The position numbers and the translations under genes are program-made. 5,993 nucleotides of DNA from Oscillospiraceae bacterium (GTDB taxonomy: Bacteria; Bacillota; Clostridia; Oscillospirales; Oscillospiraceae). The notes beneath the pieces are model-generated. The model made no database searches, was not told the DNA's origin, and was given only the letters and a program-made list of their open reading frames with translations. The stretch is from assembly GCA_017539635.1 (NCBI GenBank), contig JAFYCQ010000164.1, positions 1 through 5,993 on the forward strand, in the 5' to 3' direction. Shown here piece by piece: positions 5,197 to 5,993 of the stretch (its first letter is position 1; every line of letters begins with the position of its first letter).

Positions 5197-5993
5197 ATGT
5201 TAGAGCTGCTTGCGCCCGCCGGCTCCCCTGAGGGAGTCGTGGCCGCCGTTCAGAGCGGGGCGGATGCCGTATATATGGGCTTCGGCGGGTTCAACGCCCG
5301 GCGAAACGCCAAAAACTTTACAGAAGAAGACCTGCGCGCCGCCTGCGAATTCTGCCGCGTCCGGGGCGTAAAGACTTACGTTACCTTAAACACCCTGGTA
5401 ACCGACCGGGAGTTCACCGAGGCCGTGGATCTGGGCAAGAGAGCCCAGCGGGCCGGGGCCGACGCCATTTTGGTGCAGGACTTAGGGCTCATGCGGGCCC
5501 TTAAAAAGGCGCTGCCGGAAATGTCCCTGCACGCCAGCACCCAGATGAGCATACACGATATCGAGGGCGTCCGGGTGGCCGCCGCCATGGGGGCCGAGCG
5601 GGTAGTGCTGGCCCGGGAGCTGCCGAAAAGCGAGATCGCCGCTATCTGCGCACAGTCACCGGCGGAAATAGAGGTCTTCGCCCACGGGGCGCTTTGCATG
5701 TGCTATTCCGGCCAGTGCTACATGAGCGCCGTTATAGGCCGGCGCAGCGGAAACAGGGGCCTTTGCGCCCAGCCCTGTCGCCTGCCCTATTCCTCCGCCG
5801 CCTACGGAAACGACCACCCTTTGAGCCTTAAAGACAACTGCCTTGTCTCCCACCTGCGGGAGCTGGAGGAAATAGGCGTAAAATGCATTAAGATAGAGGG
5901 ACGCATGCGCCCGCCGGAGTACGCCGCCGTTGTCACCGGCATCTTCTCCCGTGTGATTCGCGAGGGCACGCCCCCGACGGAGGAGGAGCTGAA
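5197..5993 (+). CDS. U32-family protein (RlhA/TrhP-like), 3' end beyond the window
   Basis: The first 265 codons are visible. Although named 'peptidase U32', characterised members hydroxylate RNA (RlhA on 23S rRNA, TrhP on tRNA uridine 34) or take part in ubiquinone synthesis (UbiU/UbiV), and several carry a 4Fe-4S cluster. The N-terminus LLAPAGSPEGVVAAVQSGAD (4-23) is the family's TIM-barrel opening. The signature EVFAHGALCMCYSGQCYMS is at 159-177, followed by NRGLCAQPCR (186-195). Cys167, Cys174 and Cys190 plus Cys194 or Cys230 are the likely cluster ligands; Cys169 is an extra cysteine within the motif. LSLKDNCLVSHL and IKIEGRMRPPEYAAVV (231-246) follow, as in RlhA-like proteins. The start is secured by GGAGG 4 bases upstream. 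Full-length clostridial members of the RlhA type often carry an additional C-terminal domain, which cannot be checked here. RlhA-like is my preference over TrhP-like, with moderate confidence. Confidence 0.9.
   Translation, partial: MLELLAPAGSPEGVVAAVQSGADAVYMGFGGFNARRNAKNFTEEDLRAACEFCRVRGVKTYVTLNTLVTDREFTEAVDLGKRAQRAGADAILVQDLGLMRALKKALPEMSLHASTQMSIHDIEGVRVAAAMGAERVVLARELPKSEIAAICAQSPAEIEVFAHGALCMCYSGQCYMSAVIGRRSGNRGLCAQPCRLPYSSAAYGNDHPLSLKDNCLVSHLRELEEIGVKCIKIEGRMRPPEYAAVVTGIFSRVIREGTPPTEEEL

Overview
The window looks like chromosomal DNA of a GC-rich, endospore-forming member of the Clostridia, most like the Oscillospirales. The basis is a complete GerA-type germinant-receptor operon, lipoproteins with Firmicutes-style signals, strong GGAGG ribosome-binding sites and sigma-A type promoters. 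The lineage is inferred from protein character; nothing here is a taxonomic marker. I see no mobile element, tRNA, rRNA or CRISPR array.

Layout, left to right. The first 38 bases appear to hold the start of a minus-strand gene that runs off the left edge. Then comes a minus-strand germination operon, read from right to left in the order A-C-B: the GerA-family membrane subunit (2312-3715, possibly starting at 3814), the GerC-type lipoprotein (1209-2315, 4-base overlap with A) and the GerB-type permease subunit (96-1184). Upstream lies a compact 73-base junction (3815-3886). It holds a rho-independent terminator and a candidate forespore (sigma-G-like) promoter whose -35 extends into the end of the preceding gene. 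That preceding gene (3887-5053, minus) encodes a lipid-anchored parvulin-type prolyl isomerase/foldase (PrsA/SurA-like). A divergent regulatory region (5060-5196) carries two good sigma-A promoters back to back. The plus-strand gene starting at 5197 is a U32-family protein (RlhA/TrhP-like) and is cut by the right edge.

How the genes fit together. The three ger products should form one receptor in the inner membrane of the spore, which senses a small-molecule germinant and starts germination. The foldase lipoprotein works on the outer face of the membrane and has its own promoter and terminator, so it is probably a separate unit. The U32 protein is probably an Fe-S enzyme of RNA modification (hydroxylation) and unrelated to germination.

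The most unusual observation is in the A subunit. The best start codon, an ATG at 3814 with a good Shine-Dalgarno and a family-like N-terminus, is followed at codon 18 by an in-frame TAG, after which the frame stays open for the whole GerA protein. This could be a nonsense mutation, a sequencing or assembly error, readthrough or recoding, or restart at the GTG at 3715.
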